Assembly: GCA_016183065.1 (NCBI GenBank)
Contig: JACPFF010000019.1
Span: 1-64,000, forward strand
Direction: 5' to 3'
DNA: 64,000 nt
Origin: Deltaproteobacteria bacterium
Lineage (GTDB): Bacteria > UBA10199 > GCA-002796325 > JACPFF01
Each line of letters opens with the position of its first letter. Positions within the stretch are counted from its first letter, which is position 1. The notes under the pieces were generated by a model. It was not told where the DNA came from. It did no database searches and was given only the letters and a program-made list of their open reading frames with translations. Shown here piece by piece: positions 27,690 through 35,943 of the stretch. Both the position numbers and the translations under genes were made by a program.

Positions 27690-27731
27690 AACGAAAACCC
27701 CAATGTGCTGGAGGCCGTCAGGGGAGGGTGA
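27690..27731 (+). pseudogene. C-terminal remnant of an acyl-CoA synthetase paralogue
   Basis: In frame this reads NENPNVLEAVRGG-stop and matches the end of the intact synthetase (IENPQVLDGIRGE-stop). Over 46 bases, including the stop and following bases, 38 are identical. Homology begins just upstream of the AbiE partner gene. Its flank therefore marks one boundary of an insertion into a second synthetase gene. Confidence 0.82.
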
Positions 27732-27841
27732 CGGTCCGGGGGAGTATTTGCGTTGAATCCTCGGCATGGCAATGTTACGGATATCGATCTGCGAGAGATC
27801 AAGCGCCAAAAAACGATGAAAAAACCGTAGGGAGGTCAATC

Positions 27842-28228
27842 ATGAGTTTCCGCACAGCGAATCCCGTGGAGGCATATCGATATATCACCGAGCAGGAGGC
27901 GACCTATCTGGACGTGAGGACGCCAGAGGAGTTTGTTGCGGGTCATGCCAAGGGCGCGGTCAACATCCCCCTGCTGACCATGGGCCCCGATGGGCGCCAG
28001 CCCAATCCGCAGTTCCTCGAGCAGGTTCTGGCCGCGTTTCCGAAAGAGGCCAAGTTGGTGGTGGCCTGTGCTGCCGGCGGACGGTCGACCAAGGCCTGTG
28101 AAGTCTTGTCACGCCACGGCTATGCACATCTGCTCAACTGCGATGGCGGCTTCAAAGGCCGCTGCGATCCGTCCACGGGCGCCACGCTCGTGAAGGGTTG
28201 GGAGGCCGAAGGCTTGCCGGTGGAGTGA
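27842..28228 (+). CDS. Rhodanese-domain protein
   Basis: A 128-residue single rhodanese domain. The active loop is C76-A-A-G-G-R81, with the upstream YLDVRTPEEF strand and the GGFKG C-terminal motif. Such proteins move sulfane sulfur. The ribosome site GGGAGG lies 7 bases upstream of the ATG. The upstream frame extends into the synthetase remnant and is not used. Confidence 0.92.
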   Translation: MSFRTANPVEAYRYITEQEATYLDVRTPEEFVAGHAKGAVNIPLLTMGPDGRQPNPQFLEQVLAAFPKEAKLVVACAAGGRSTKACEVLSRHGYAHLLNCDGGFKGRCDPSTGATLVKGWEAEGLPVE

Positions 28229-28307
28229 GCGCGTTTTGGCGGACCCTCATGAAAAAAAGCCCGTGCGAAGTGGATCACTCTTGCCGACATTCTACACGAT
28301 GCTTCCA

Positions 28308-29399
28308 TTATACGAGCACATTATTGATGATCGCATCGTGCAACTGCGGGCGAAAGGCTTGAATTTTCACATTATCCACACGGGGATGAATGCGGTTGGT
28401 GAGGAGGATGACCGACCAATCGGCGTCGAGATCGATCCAGAGGGAACAACCGGTGAATCCGAGATGACCGACGGTGTTGGGCGACGTATGATGTCCGGCC
28501 GCCGGGTGGTCGCCGCTCGGCGTGTCCCAGCCACAGACGTAATGGGCACCGGGGATGTTTTCGATGCGGCGGCGGTCGAAGAACGTGCGCACCGTGGTTG
28601 GATCGAGCCACGTACTGTCACCCTGCCATGCGGCGCGGATGGCGCGCACGAATCGGTCAAGATCAGTCGCATTACCAAACAAACCTGCGTGACCGGCCAC
28701 ACCACCCATGGCGTAACAGTTCTGGTCGTGCACGTGCCCTTGCACCATCTGCTTGCGCCACGGGCAGTCTTCCGTGGGGGCACAGTGCGTGGTATCCGCC
28801 GCGGTCGCTGTGTCACTAAGCGGTCGAAACGTCGTCGTCGCGGTCATCCCAAATGGTTCGGCAATCTCTGTGGCGAACTGTACATCCAACGGCCGGGCAT
28901 CGATCGTCTCAAGAAGCATACCGAGGAGGATGAACCCCACATCGCTGTAGCGTCCCACGGTGCCCGGTACAGACTCCGGTGGTTCCATGAGTGCCGCACG
29001 CTCGATCGCACGCCGTCCTACAGCCGTGCCGACTTCATGCGGGGGGAGCGCTACGTAGAATGGCCGCCACGCCGGACATCCGGCGGTGTGCATCAGCAAT
29101 TGGCGCACCGTGACGTCGGCGGAGGGAGAGCCGGCGGCCTGCGAACCCAAGAGACGTTGCAACGGCCATTCCAGATCAAGTCGTCCCGTCTGACAGAGTT
29201 GCATGCAGCGCGTAGCCGTGACCACGGATTTTGTCAGCGAGGCCAGATCAAAAATCGTCATGGCCGACGCAGCGCCGTAATGCTGGTGATGCACGCACAC
29301 ACCACCCCGCGCCACCAGGAGCTCTGCCGCGGGGAAGACGCCGTCGGCGAGGGCGCGATGCATCAATGAGGACACTCTCGATTTCACAGCACCATGCAT
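28308..29399 (-). CDS. Serine hydrolase of the beta-lactamase / penicillin-binding (class C) family
   Basis: A 363-residue enzyme with the SxxK nucleophile S54-L-T-K57, the second motif Y151-S-D153 and the third motif HLGFTG in place of KTG. No signal peptide is visible, suggesting a cytoplasmic esterase or peptidase rather than a periplasmic beta-lactamase. GAGGG sits eight bases before the chosen ATG at 29399. The longer upstream frame is rejected because it crosses the promoter region of the divergent module. Confidence 0.88.
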   Translation of the reverse strand: MHGAVKSRVSSLMHRALADGVFPAAELLVARGGVCVHHQHYGAASAMTIFDLASLTKSVVTATRCMQLCQTGRLDLEWPLQRLLGSQAAGSPSADVTVRQLLMHTAGCPAWRPFYVALPPHEVGTAVGRRAIERAALMEPPESVPGTVGRYSDVGFILLGMLLETIDARPLDVQFATEIAEPFGMTATTTFRPLSDTATAADTTHCAPTEDCPWRKQMVQGHVHDQNCYAMGGVAGHAGLFGNATDLDRFVRAIRAAWQGDSTWLDPTTVRTFFDRRRIENIPGAHYVCGWDTPSGDHPAAGHHTSPNTVGHLGFTGCSLWIDLDADWSVILLTNRIHPRVDNVKIQAFRPQLHDAIINNVLV

Positions 29400-29492
29400 A
29401 TCGAACACCCTCGATTTGATCAATACAGAATGAGCCGTACCTGCACCAATCGCAACGTTGACTCCCACCAAGGGTCCTCCTATACTTGAGAC

Positions 29493-29693
29493 ATGAAGCA
29501 GATTGGCCGGAAAGATGTCAGAGGACGTCCTCTTCAAGATGCCACGATTTTGCAACGTACAATGAACCGTCTTCGGGGGGGTGCGTTGGTGCCCCGGGGC
29601 GTTTACCGTTTTGTCAGTCACAAGGATGCCGATCAATGGATGAGACAGACAATGGTGCGTACTCACGTGCGCCGGAGGTTGAAGACCTCGTAA
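29493..29693 (+). CDS. Small partner protein of a nucleotidyltransferase
   Basis: A 66-residue basic protein containing GALVPRGVYRFVSHKDADQW. Small proteins with this pattern occur next to nucleotidyltransferases in many genomes. It overlaps the following nucleotidyltransferase gene by 58 bp in another frame. It may be the antitoxin-like half; function is not known. Confidence 0.68.
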   Translation: MKQIGRKDVRGRPLQDATILQRTMNRLRGGALVPRGVYRFVSHKDADQWMRQTMVRTHVRRRLKTS

Positions 29694-30139
29694 AGTTGTG
29701 CGCGGCGCTGAATGCCGCGGACGTACGATACGTGCTTATTGGAGGATTTGCGGTCATTCTGCATGGCGCGGTGCGTGGTACAAAGGATATTGATTTGTTG
29801 GTCGATGCCTCCTCGGACAATGTCCACGCCATCAAACGGGCTATGAGTGCATTGCCTGATAATGCCGTTGCAGCGGTTGCGGATACCGATATTCAACACT
29901 ATCAAGTTGTCCGGGTTGCCGATGAAATTGTTGTGGACCTTATGGCATGTGCATGTGGCATTGATTATGCCCAGGCATTAATGGATGGTATCGAAACTGT
30001 GACAATAGAAAATGTCTCGATACCGATCGCCAGTAAACCGTTGCTCATCAAAATGAAAAATACATTTCGCGACAGCGATAAAAGCGATGTATCGTGGCTC
30101 ACCATGCTGCTCAAGGAAGAACAACACGGGGGAAAATAA
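29636..30139 (+). CDS. Nucleotidyltransferase (putative toxin-antitoxin component)
   Basis: A 167-residue protein of the polymerase-beta superfamily. GGFAVILHGAVRGTKDIDLL contains the nucleotide-binding glycines and the metal DxD. A conserved KPLLIKMKNTFRDSDKSD helix near the C-terminus is usual for this group. It overlaps the small upstream gene. It is the third such module within 9 kb. Confidence 0.82.
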   Translation: MDETDNGAYSRAPEVEDLVKLCAALNAADVRYVLIGGFAVILHGAVRGTKDIDLLVDASSDNVHAIKRAMSALPDNAVAAVADTDIQHYQVVRVADEIVVDLMACACGIDYAQALMDGIETVTIENVSIPIASKPLLIKMKNTFRDSDKSDVSWLTMLLKEEQHGGK

Positions 30140-30145
30140 TTCGCA

Positions 30146-31072
30146 TTACAACACCGCGCCTTCAACCAGTGTCACGGTGGGGGAGTCAGTGCGGACGTGC
30201 AACGTACGGCCCAATGGGAGTGTGTAGAATGGATCGGCGTGACCCACAGGGAGACCGGTCAGTACCGGGCCGGGGAAGTCGGCGAAAAAATCGGTGAGCA
30301 TGGGCAAGAGCTCGTCACGCGCCGGATCATTGGCGGGTGGCGTGAGTGTGCCGAAGAGGACGCCGGCGACGGCGTCAAAGAGGCCACGCTGCTGCAGGTG
30401 CGTCAGCAATCGGTCAATCGCATAGACCGGTTCGGCAATGTCTTCCACGAAGAGGATATCCCCCGGCTGCACGGGCCATTCCGCGGCAGTGCCGATGGTC
30501 ATGCTGAGGAGTGTGAGACAACCGCCTATCAACGGGCCTTCGGCAATCCCCGGACGGATGACCCGCAATGTCTGCGCGGGCACGACCCCGGGGGATTCCG
30601 GCGAGGCCAGGAGTTGCCGCAGCCATGCCAATGATTCCGGCGGTGCATCTGGGGCCAAGTGCCGTCGGACCGTGGGGCCGTAAAAAGTGGCCCATTGCTT
30701 GTGCCGCGCCAACCAGCCTTGCAAGACCGTAATGTCGCTGTATCCGACGAGTATCTTCGGTTCGTCCGGAATCCGTGCAGCATCGAGCCGCGGAATGATC
30801 CGCTGCGCGCCGTAGCCCCCGCGCGCGCAAAAAATGGCCCGTACCTCCGGATTGGTGAGCAGTGCCATGAGTTCGTCTGCGCGCCGCTGATCCGTGCCGG
30901 CCATGTAGCGGTGGCGCGCGCTAAGGTCATCACGATACGTGAAACGGAGACCGGCTTTCTCCAGGTGGGACAGCACGGGCTGCAACGCAGATATCTCGCA
31001 TGCCCCGGATGGTGCGGCAATGCCGATCAGGTCGCCCTTGCCCAGTCGCGGCGGTTTGTGTAAAAAGCGCAT
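30146..31072 (-). CDS. ldcA: LD-carboxypeptidase (peptidoglycan recycling, S66)
   Basis: A 308-residue cytoplasmic enzyme that removes the terminal D-Ala from recycled murein tetrapeptides. The catalytic triad is S112 (GYSDIT), E210 (FVEDIAE) and H278 (GHADP). It feeds tripeptide to Mpl, whose gene is at 19.6 kb. Length and motif order are normal. It starts 29 bp from the divergent secreted-protein gene. Confidence 0.93.
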   Translation of the reverse strand: MRFLHKPPRLGKGDLIGIAAPSGACEISALQPVLSHLEKAGLRFTYRDDLSARHRYMAGTDQRRADELMALLTNPEVRAIFCARGGYGAQRIIPRLDAARIPDEPKILVGYSDITVLQGWLARHKQWATFYGPTVRRHLAPDAPPESLAWLRQLLASPESPGVVPAQTLRVIRPGIAEGPLIGGCLTLLSMTIGTAAEWPVQPGDILFVEDIAEPVYAIDRLLTHLQQRGLFDAVAGVLFGTLTPPANDPARDELLPMLTDFFADFPGPVLTGLPVGHADPFYTLPLGRTLHVRTDSPTVTLVEGAVL

Positions 31073-31101
31073 CGCAACGCTCTATACCGAAGGGAGAGGT
31101 G

Positions 31102-32340
31102 ATGCGCAAATTCATTGTCGGACTCGTGGGAATGACGGTGGTGCTTGGTATGGGCGTACATGCCGAGGCCTCCGTGGCCACCCAATTCGCCGCCGCCCTT
31201 GAAGCCGGCGATGCGGCGCAGGTCCGTGCGCTCCTGGCGCCGACGGTTCAGTACACGCGTCTCGAGTTGGTCGGTGCGGGGAAGCTTCATGAGACGCCAC
31301 TTGCTACAAGCAAGGGGGACCTCCCCTTTCTCCATGATGTCGACGAGGTGACCGTTGAGCAGGAGGGGAGCGCGTCGATCCTCCGTGTCATTGTCAACGA
31401 TGACTTTGTGGAAGAATGGGAAGTCTGGATCACGACGGCCGGGGGGAATATCAGCGCACTCACAGAGATCGCGATTGAGGGCTCCTATCCCGGCGCGCCC
31501 GATGGCTGCCCGGACACGAGCTTGCGCCGTCGCGAGGTGGCGACACTGCACGGACCGCTCGGGCCATATCCGCAGGTCCATCTGCGCGTCTGGAAGACCG
31601 CGCGTAATACCGATGCCTGGTCGTTCACGGAGAAAAAATCGTGCCAGCCCACCCCGGGACTGTTGCTGGAAGACCTGGAGGTGGTGGCTCATGATGGGAC
31701 ATCGATTGTGGCGTATGACCACGTCGGACGTCTTGATCGGACCATTGGTGGCGATGGGGAAGGGATTGCGCTCTTTCATCAACTCGATGGCGGCCCACTG
31801 ACGGCCGGTGGTGTCCGGTTGTATTCTGTCGGTGGCGAGGGATATCTCTTTTTATCACGAACATGGTTTCGCCGAGATCTTTCGCAGCGCGATGCCACCT
31901 ATCGCGTCACGCAATACGCCCTGAGGGGTCGGAGTCTGCAATCCGTGTGGGGCTTTGATTTTGGACAGACGCGTGGCACCGAGACACTGCTCTGGCACCT
32001 CGCGGCGCCGACCGTGGGCGCGATCAGTGCGCGCGTGATCCAGGGAAAGAGCGGATGTGCCTCGGGAGCGACGATGCAGCTCGTGGCCAGCGGTCGCGGC
32101 TTTAAGGTCGATCGTGCCGGGGTGCCCGGGGCCTGTTTTGCACCCCGATGGCCGGGTGGAGAAGGAAGCATGCTTGCGCGCGGCGACGTGGATCTCAAAA
32201 ATATTGCGCAACGTGCGGTGGCACAGCACAAACGAAAAGAGAAAAAGGCCCCCGAGGTCGTACGCAGTTACGGTGATGATGACGACGAAGACGAAGAAGG
32301 GGGCATGGAAGCACCAGTCGAAGAATCCCTCGTGCATTGA
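31102..32340 (+). CDS. Exported protein, unknown function
   Basis: A 412-residue protein with a signal peptide (residues 1-23, ending AEA-SVATQ). AGGGAGAGG precedes the ATG at 31102. The mature part is beta-rich with several cysteines. The C-terminus is a strongly acidic tail with nine Asp/Glu in eleven residues (DDDDEDEE). No family was recognised. The acidic tail could bind cations. It converges with the CPBP protease gene. Confidence 0.7.
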   Translation: MRKFIVGLVGMTVVLGMGVHAEASVATQFAAALEAGDAAQVRALLAPTVQYTRLELVGAGKLHETPLATSKGDLPFLHDVDEVTVEQEGSASILRVIVNDDFVEEWEVWITTAGGNISALTEIAIEGSYPGAPDGCPDTSLRRREVATLHGPLGPYPQVHLRVWKTARNTDAWSFTEKKSCQPTPGLLLEDLEVVAHDGTSIVAYDHVGRLDRTIGGDGEGIALFHQLDGGPLTAGGVRLYSVGGEGYLFLSRTWFRRDLSQRDATYRVTQYALRGRSLQSVWGFDFGQTRGTETLLWHLAAPTVGAISARVIQGKSGCASGATMQLVASGRGFKVDRAGVPGACFAPRWPGGEGSMLARGDVDLKNIAQRAVAQHKRKEKKAPEVVRSYGDDDDEDEEGGMEAPVEESLVH

Positions 32341-32366
32341 TTGGCACCAACGCAGATGGGCGGTTT

Positions 32367-33032
32367 TCAGAGGTTCCCATTATGATACCACAGCGTCCAC
32401 GCGTTATTGATGGCATGGCCCAGCACGGGCCACGTGAGTGAGCCGCCGCGATAGCGCAGATATCCGAGATAGCCCCCCAAGAGCAGATAGAGGGGAAAGT
32501 AGTGCAGATTGCCGTGGGAGAGGGCGAACAGGGCCGCCGCGAGCATGAGACCGACGCGCGGACCGTACGCCCGCGCAAATATGGTCTGGCAGACGCCGCG
32601 AAAATAGACCTCTTCACATAGGGCGGGGATGAGCACGAGGAGGGAGACTTTGCCAAGGCCATCGCGCCATGTGTGGAGACGAATCAGCTCGGGGTACTGT
32701 TCTTCAAAGAGCGGGGGTGCGTGAAAGAGCGCTTTCGTCCACTCCACGCCGGTATGCGTGAGATAGGCAAAAAAGAGGGTCATGCCAATGACCACCCCTG
32801 CGGTGACGATGTGCGGGCGGTGCCATGGAAAGAGGAAATGGACGTGCGGTCGTTGCCACCAGAGAAAACAGGACACCGTGACACCAATGGCGACCAGTTG
32901 GCCGTACAATATCCCCTGCCAGATCCATCCGGCCGCGAAGAAATATGTCACGGGCCATTGCATGACGGTGACCATGCCAAAAAGGATGAAGGGATGATGC
33001 GGTGGCGGAAAGACGTGTGGAGATTTCAGCAT
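32367..33032 (-). CDS. CPBP-family intramembrane metalloprotease
   Basis: A 221-residue multi-helix membrane protein of the Abi/CAAX protease family. The EExxxR motif appears as CEEVYFRG, with the second motif FALSHGN and third HAINN. Bacterial members include proteases linked to bacteriocin immunity and regulation; no substrate can be inferred. It overlaps the preceding MBL gene by 7 bp, so they are probably co-transcribed. Confidence 0.9.
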   Translation of the reverse strand: MLKSPHVFPPPHHPFILFGMVTVMQWPVTYFFAAGWIWQGILYGQLVAIGVTVSCFLWWQRPHVHFLFPWHRPHIVTAGVVIGMTLFFAYLTHTGVEWTKALFHAPPLFEEQYPELIRLHTWRDGLGKVSLLVLIPALCEEVYFRGVCQTIFARAYGPRVGLMLAAALFALSHGNLHYFPLYLLLGGYLGYLRYRGGSLTWPVLGHAINNAWTLWYHNGNL

Positions 33033-33880
33033 GGGATCGGAGTCCCGAATTGAAATCCGCGTTCAGTCTGGATCACGGTCCCCGCGGCATGGTGTGGAGA
33101 GTGGGGAAAGGCGAGGATCCACTCGTCGCGCACCGCCTCTTGCAGGATCGTCTCCTTCTCCTCCACCGTGATCAGCGGGCGGATATCGTACGCCATGATC
33201 CATGGGAGTGGCACATGCACGGACGTGGGAAAGAGGTCTGCGGTGAAAAAAAGCGTGGTCTCCCCGTCCGTGATGAGCGGATGTTGCAGCGCGGTCGTAT
33301 GTCCCTGCGTGAGGCGAAGTCCGATGCCCGGAAAGAGCTCCGTTGGTCCATCGAGCGTCGTGAGTTGACGGGCGGTCACGAGCGGTTCGAAATCGTGCGG
33401 ACGAAAACTCCCCCGATCTTTGCGTGTGGGCTCTCCCGCCCACTCGAGATGGGCGCGTTGCACGTAATACGTGGCGTGCGGAAAGGTGGGGGACCATTGT
33501 CCGTTTCTCCCGGTGACGGCCCCGCCGGCGTGATCGAAATGGAGATGGGTCAGGATCACATCTGTGATCTGTTCCGGGGAAAGTCCGACGGTGTCGAGTG
33601 CTGAGGCCAGTGAGTACCGTGCGTGCGAGAGTCGGTAGATGTCGCGCTCCTTGCCACTCCAGTGGTCGCCCATGCCGGTATCAATCAGAATATGATGTGT
33701 GCGATGGTTAATGGTCCCCGTCAACAGCAGGAGCCGTGTCGTCATATCAATCCGGTTGCGCGCATCGACACCGATCTGTTTTTCCCACAGCGGTTTTGGG
33801 ATGATTCCGAACATAGCGCCGCCATCGAGGGCAAATTCGCAGGTGGTGAGAAAATGGATCGTATACGGGCCGATCTGCAT
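33026..33880 (-). CDS. MBL-fold metallohydrolase
   Basis: A 284-residue metallo-beta-lactamase-fold enzyme. The zinc motif is THLHFDHAGG, with ILIDTGMG before it and a FFTADLFPT segment carrying the bridging Asp. Length and layout resemble quorum-quenching-lactonase-like or glyoxalase-like MBL proteins, but none can be chosen. It shares a transcript with the CPBP gene and diverges from the dcw promoter region. Confidence 0.88.
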   Translation of the reverse strand: MQIGPYTIHFLTTCEFALDGGAMFGIIPKPLWEKQIGVDARNRIDMTTRLLLLTGTINHRTHHILIDTGMGDHWSGKERDIYRLSHARYSLASALDTVGLSPEQITDVILTHLHFDHAGGAVTGRNGQWSPTFPHATYYVQRAHLEWAGEPTRKDRGSFRPHDFEPLVTARQLTTLDGPTELFPGIGLRLTQGHTTALQHPLITDGETTLFFTADLFPTSVHVPLPWIMAYDIRPLITVEEKETILQEAVRDEWILAFPHSPHHAAGTVIQTERGFQFGTPIPC

Positions 33881-34167
33881 GCAGGCGTCGTAATGAATGC
33901 GTCCTGGTCTGTCAATTCAGGTCGGAGTCAACATCTCCCTGCACAAGACCCTTGGTGATTGGAAGTGCGTGGCAGAATCACGTCGGATAAATGGAAAAAA
34001 TGGGTTAACAATAACCCTATTTCTATCAATTAGTTACAGTCAATGTTTCATGTGAATTTAAGAGATAGGCGCTATCCACTCATAGAATCAGCGGTTTTTT
34101 TACTGTCAACATTGGTGTCAAAAATGGCAAATCTCTTCATTTTTCAATAAATTAGACGGATATTTTC

Positions 34168-34196
34168 TTGACGCATTGCCGCAACTCCCGTATTTT
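34168..34196 (+). promoter_or_regulatory. Sigma70-type promoter of the dcw cluster
   Basis: TTGACG (34168-34173) and TATTTT (34191-34196) are separated by 17 bp. Transcription would begin near 34203, about 45 bases before the mraZ ATG. Confidence 0.7.
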
Positions 34197-34205
34197 GCCC
34201 ATAAA

Positions 34206-34232
34206 GTGGCATAGAGTGTCATAAATTGTGTA
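34206..34232 (+). promoter_or_regulatory. Candidate MraZ operator
   Basis: Three GTG-type pentamers, GTGGC (34206), GTGTC (34216) and GTGTA (34228), follow the promoter. The first two are spaced by five bases, like the TGGGA-type direct repeats that MraZ binds in other bacteria. The position just upstream of mraZ supports autoregulation; the pentamers are imperfect. Confidence 0.5.
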
Positions 34233-34248
34233 ACACATTGGAATAATT

Positions 34249-34689
34249 ATGTTTCGTGGTCGTTTTGAACATGCCATCGACGTCAAATGTCGGCTCTCGA
34301 TTCCAGCTTTATTCCGTGAGGTCTTGTCGACCCATTATGATGAACGGCTCGTCATCACCAATTTCAATGGTGCACTCTGGGCCTATCCCGTGGCGGAATG
34401 GGAGCGCTTTGAAGAGCGCGTCGCGGCCCTCCCCCAATTCAAAAAAGAGGTGATGGCCCTGCAACGCGTCTTCATCTCTGGCGCCACGGAATGCCCCATC
34501 GACAGTTCCGGTCGCATTTTACTCCCGCCAACATTGCGCGAGTACGCGGCCATCGAGCGCGATGTGATTGTGGTAGGGACGCTGCGCCGGATCGAGATTT
34601 GGGCAAGGGAGCGGTGGGAAAAAATCTTTGAAAACGCGCAATCGGCTCTGGAGGAGATGGGAGAGACGCTCGCGGATCTTGGGCTGTGA
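34249..34689 (+). CDS. mraZ: Transcriptional regulator MraZ
   Basis: A 146-residue protein with two SpoVT/AbrB-like halves. The N-terminal FRGRFEHAIDVKCRLSIP and the central IDSSGRILLPPTLREYA are the family signatures. MraZ forms a ring that binds repeats in its own promoter and represses the dcw cluster. It is first in the cluster; its stop overlaps the rsmH start by 4 bp. Confidence 0.96.
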   Translation: MFRGRFEHAIDVKCRLSIPALFREVLSTHYDERLVITNFNGALWAYPVAEWERFEERVAALPQFKKEVMALQRVFISGATECPIDSSGRILLPPTLREYAAIERDVIVVGTLRRIEIWARERWEKIFENAQSALEEMGETLADLGL

Positions 34690-35588
34690 CGTACCATGTC
34701 CCGGTGATGGTGCAAGAGATTGTGGAGTTGCTGGTGCGGAACAGAGAGGACAATCCGGTCTTTCTTGATCTGACGCTTGGTGGGGGCGGACACGCCGAGG
34801 CATTGTTGGCGGCGAGTGCGCCGACCGGCCGGGTCATCGGTCTTGATCGCGATGGAGAGGCAATGGCCTTCGCGTCAGCGCGCCTTGCGCGTTACGGGGA
34901 CCGGTTTTATGCCGTGCGCGGCAATTTCTCGACCTGTGACGGTGTGGTGCCGTCCGATGGCGTCGACGGCATTGTCGCCGATCTCGGCGTGTCGAGCCGG
35001 CAGCTGGATGTCGCGGAACGGGGTTTCAGTTTTCAGGCCGACGGACCGCTCGATATGCGCATGGATCAAACCGGGAAAACAACGGCCATGTCACTGGTCA
35101 ACGAGGCATCAGAGGCGGACTTGGTGCGCTGGTTTTTTGACTATGGCGAGGAACGGGCCGCGCGGCGTGTCGCGTGCGCAATATGTCGGGCCCGTCGTGA
35201 GCGACCGATCACGCGCACGTCGGAGCTGGCGGGCATTGTGCGGAAGGCGATTGCGTCTGCGCAGCGTGGGTCGCGGGGTCGCTCACGCCTCGATCCCGCA
35301 ACGCGGGTGTTCCAGGCCCTGCGGATCGTGGTGAATGAGGAATTGCCGCAGTTGGAAGCTCTCTTGCACGGTGTTCCAGGGCTCTTGCGACCGCACGGGC
35401 GGTGCGCCATCATCAGTTATCACTCGCTGGAAGACCGTCTGGTCAAACACCGGTTTCGTGCGCTCGCCAAGGACGGGATGGTGACCCTTGTGACGAAACG
35501 TCCGCAGAGACCCCGTGCCGACGAAGTACGCCGGAATCCCCGGGCCCGAAGCGCCAAGCTCCGGGCCATGGAGCGCTGTGCCCCATGA
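34686..35588 (+). CDS. rsmH: 16S rRNA (cytosine-1402-N4) methyltransferase
   Basis: A 300-residue SAM-dependent methyltransferase. It has FLDLTLGGGGHA (SAM loop), the LGVSSRQLDVAERGFSF stretch and the ISYHSLEDRLVKHRF C-terminal signature. The start is GTG inside GTGA, overlapping the mraZ stop. A downstream ATGA overlap links it to ftsL. Confidence 0.96.
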   Translation: MTYHVPVMVQEIVELLVRNREDNPVFLDLTLGGGGHAEALLAASAPTGRVIGLDRDGEAMAFASARLARYGDRFYAVRGNFSTCDGVVPSDGVDGIVADLGVSSRQLDVAERGFSFQADGPLDMRMDQTGKTTAMSLVNEASEADLVRWFFDYGEERAARRVACAICRARRERPITRTSELAGIVRKAIASAQRGSRGRSRLDPATRVFQALRIVVNEELPQLEALLHGVPGLLRPHGRCAIISYHSLEDRLVKHRFRALAKDGMVTLVTKRPQRPRADEVRRNPRARSAKLRAMERCAP

Positions 35589-35941
35589 GACGCGCAATGG
35601 TCACGACAACACCGGTCGGGAGCGGCAATATTGGGGCACGGGAACGGGCCGTGCGTAATCGTCTCATGCAACGGCTCCTGGCCCTATTGTTGCTCGCCAC
35701 CGTGCTCAGCATTGTGCAGGTCTGGTCGCGCATGCAGGTGCTCAATGTCCGGTATGCGCTGACAGCTGTGCAGCAGCGGATTGCAGAGTTGCAAAAAACG
35801 GTCACCCAGCGTGAGAGCGATGTCGCCTCACTGCAATCGGTTGAGCGGCTCACGGCCGTGGCCCGTGATACGCTGGGCATGATGCCACCGCAACCCGGGC
35901 AGGTAGTGGTGGTCCGGGCGCCGTCGTCATCGCGAGAGTAA
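35585..35941 (+). CDS. ftsL: Cell division protein FtsL
   Basis: A 118-residue bitopic protein. Residues about 28-46 form one membrane helix (QRLLALLLLATVLSIVQVW), followed by a periplasmic coiled-coil segment (QQRIAELQKTVTQRESDVAS). Size, topology and location between rsmH and ftsI identify it; sequence is weakly conserved in this family. It starts within the rsmH stop (ATGA). Confidence 0.88.
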   Translation: MRRAMVTTTPVGSGNIGARERAVRNRLMQRLLALLLLATVLSIVQVWSRMQVLNVRYALTAVQQRIAELQKTVTQRESDVASLQSVERLTAVARDTLGMMPPQPGQVVVVRAPSSSRE

Positions 35942-35943
35942 CC

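Larger units (their letters stand above)
33881..34248. other. AT-rich 368-bp regulatory region before the dcw cluster
   Basis: This divergent spacer is clearly AT-richer than the rest of the window. It contains no gene. Its right end holds the mraZ promoter and MraZ-type boxes listed separately. Nothing specific was recognised in the left 280 bp. Confidence 0.7.
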
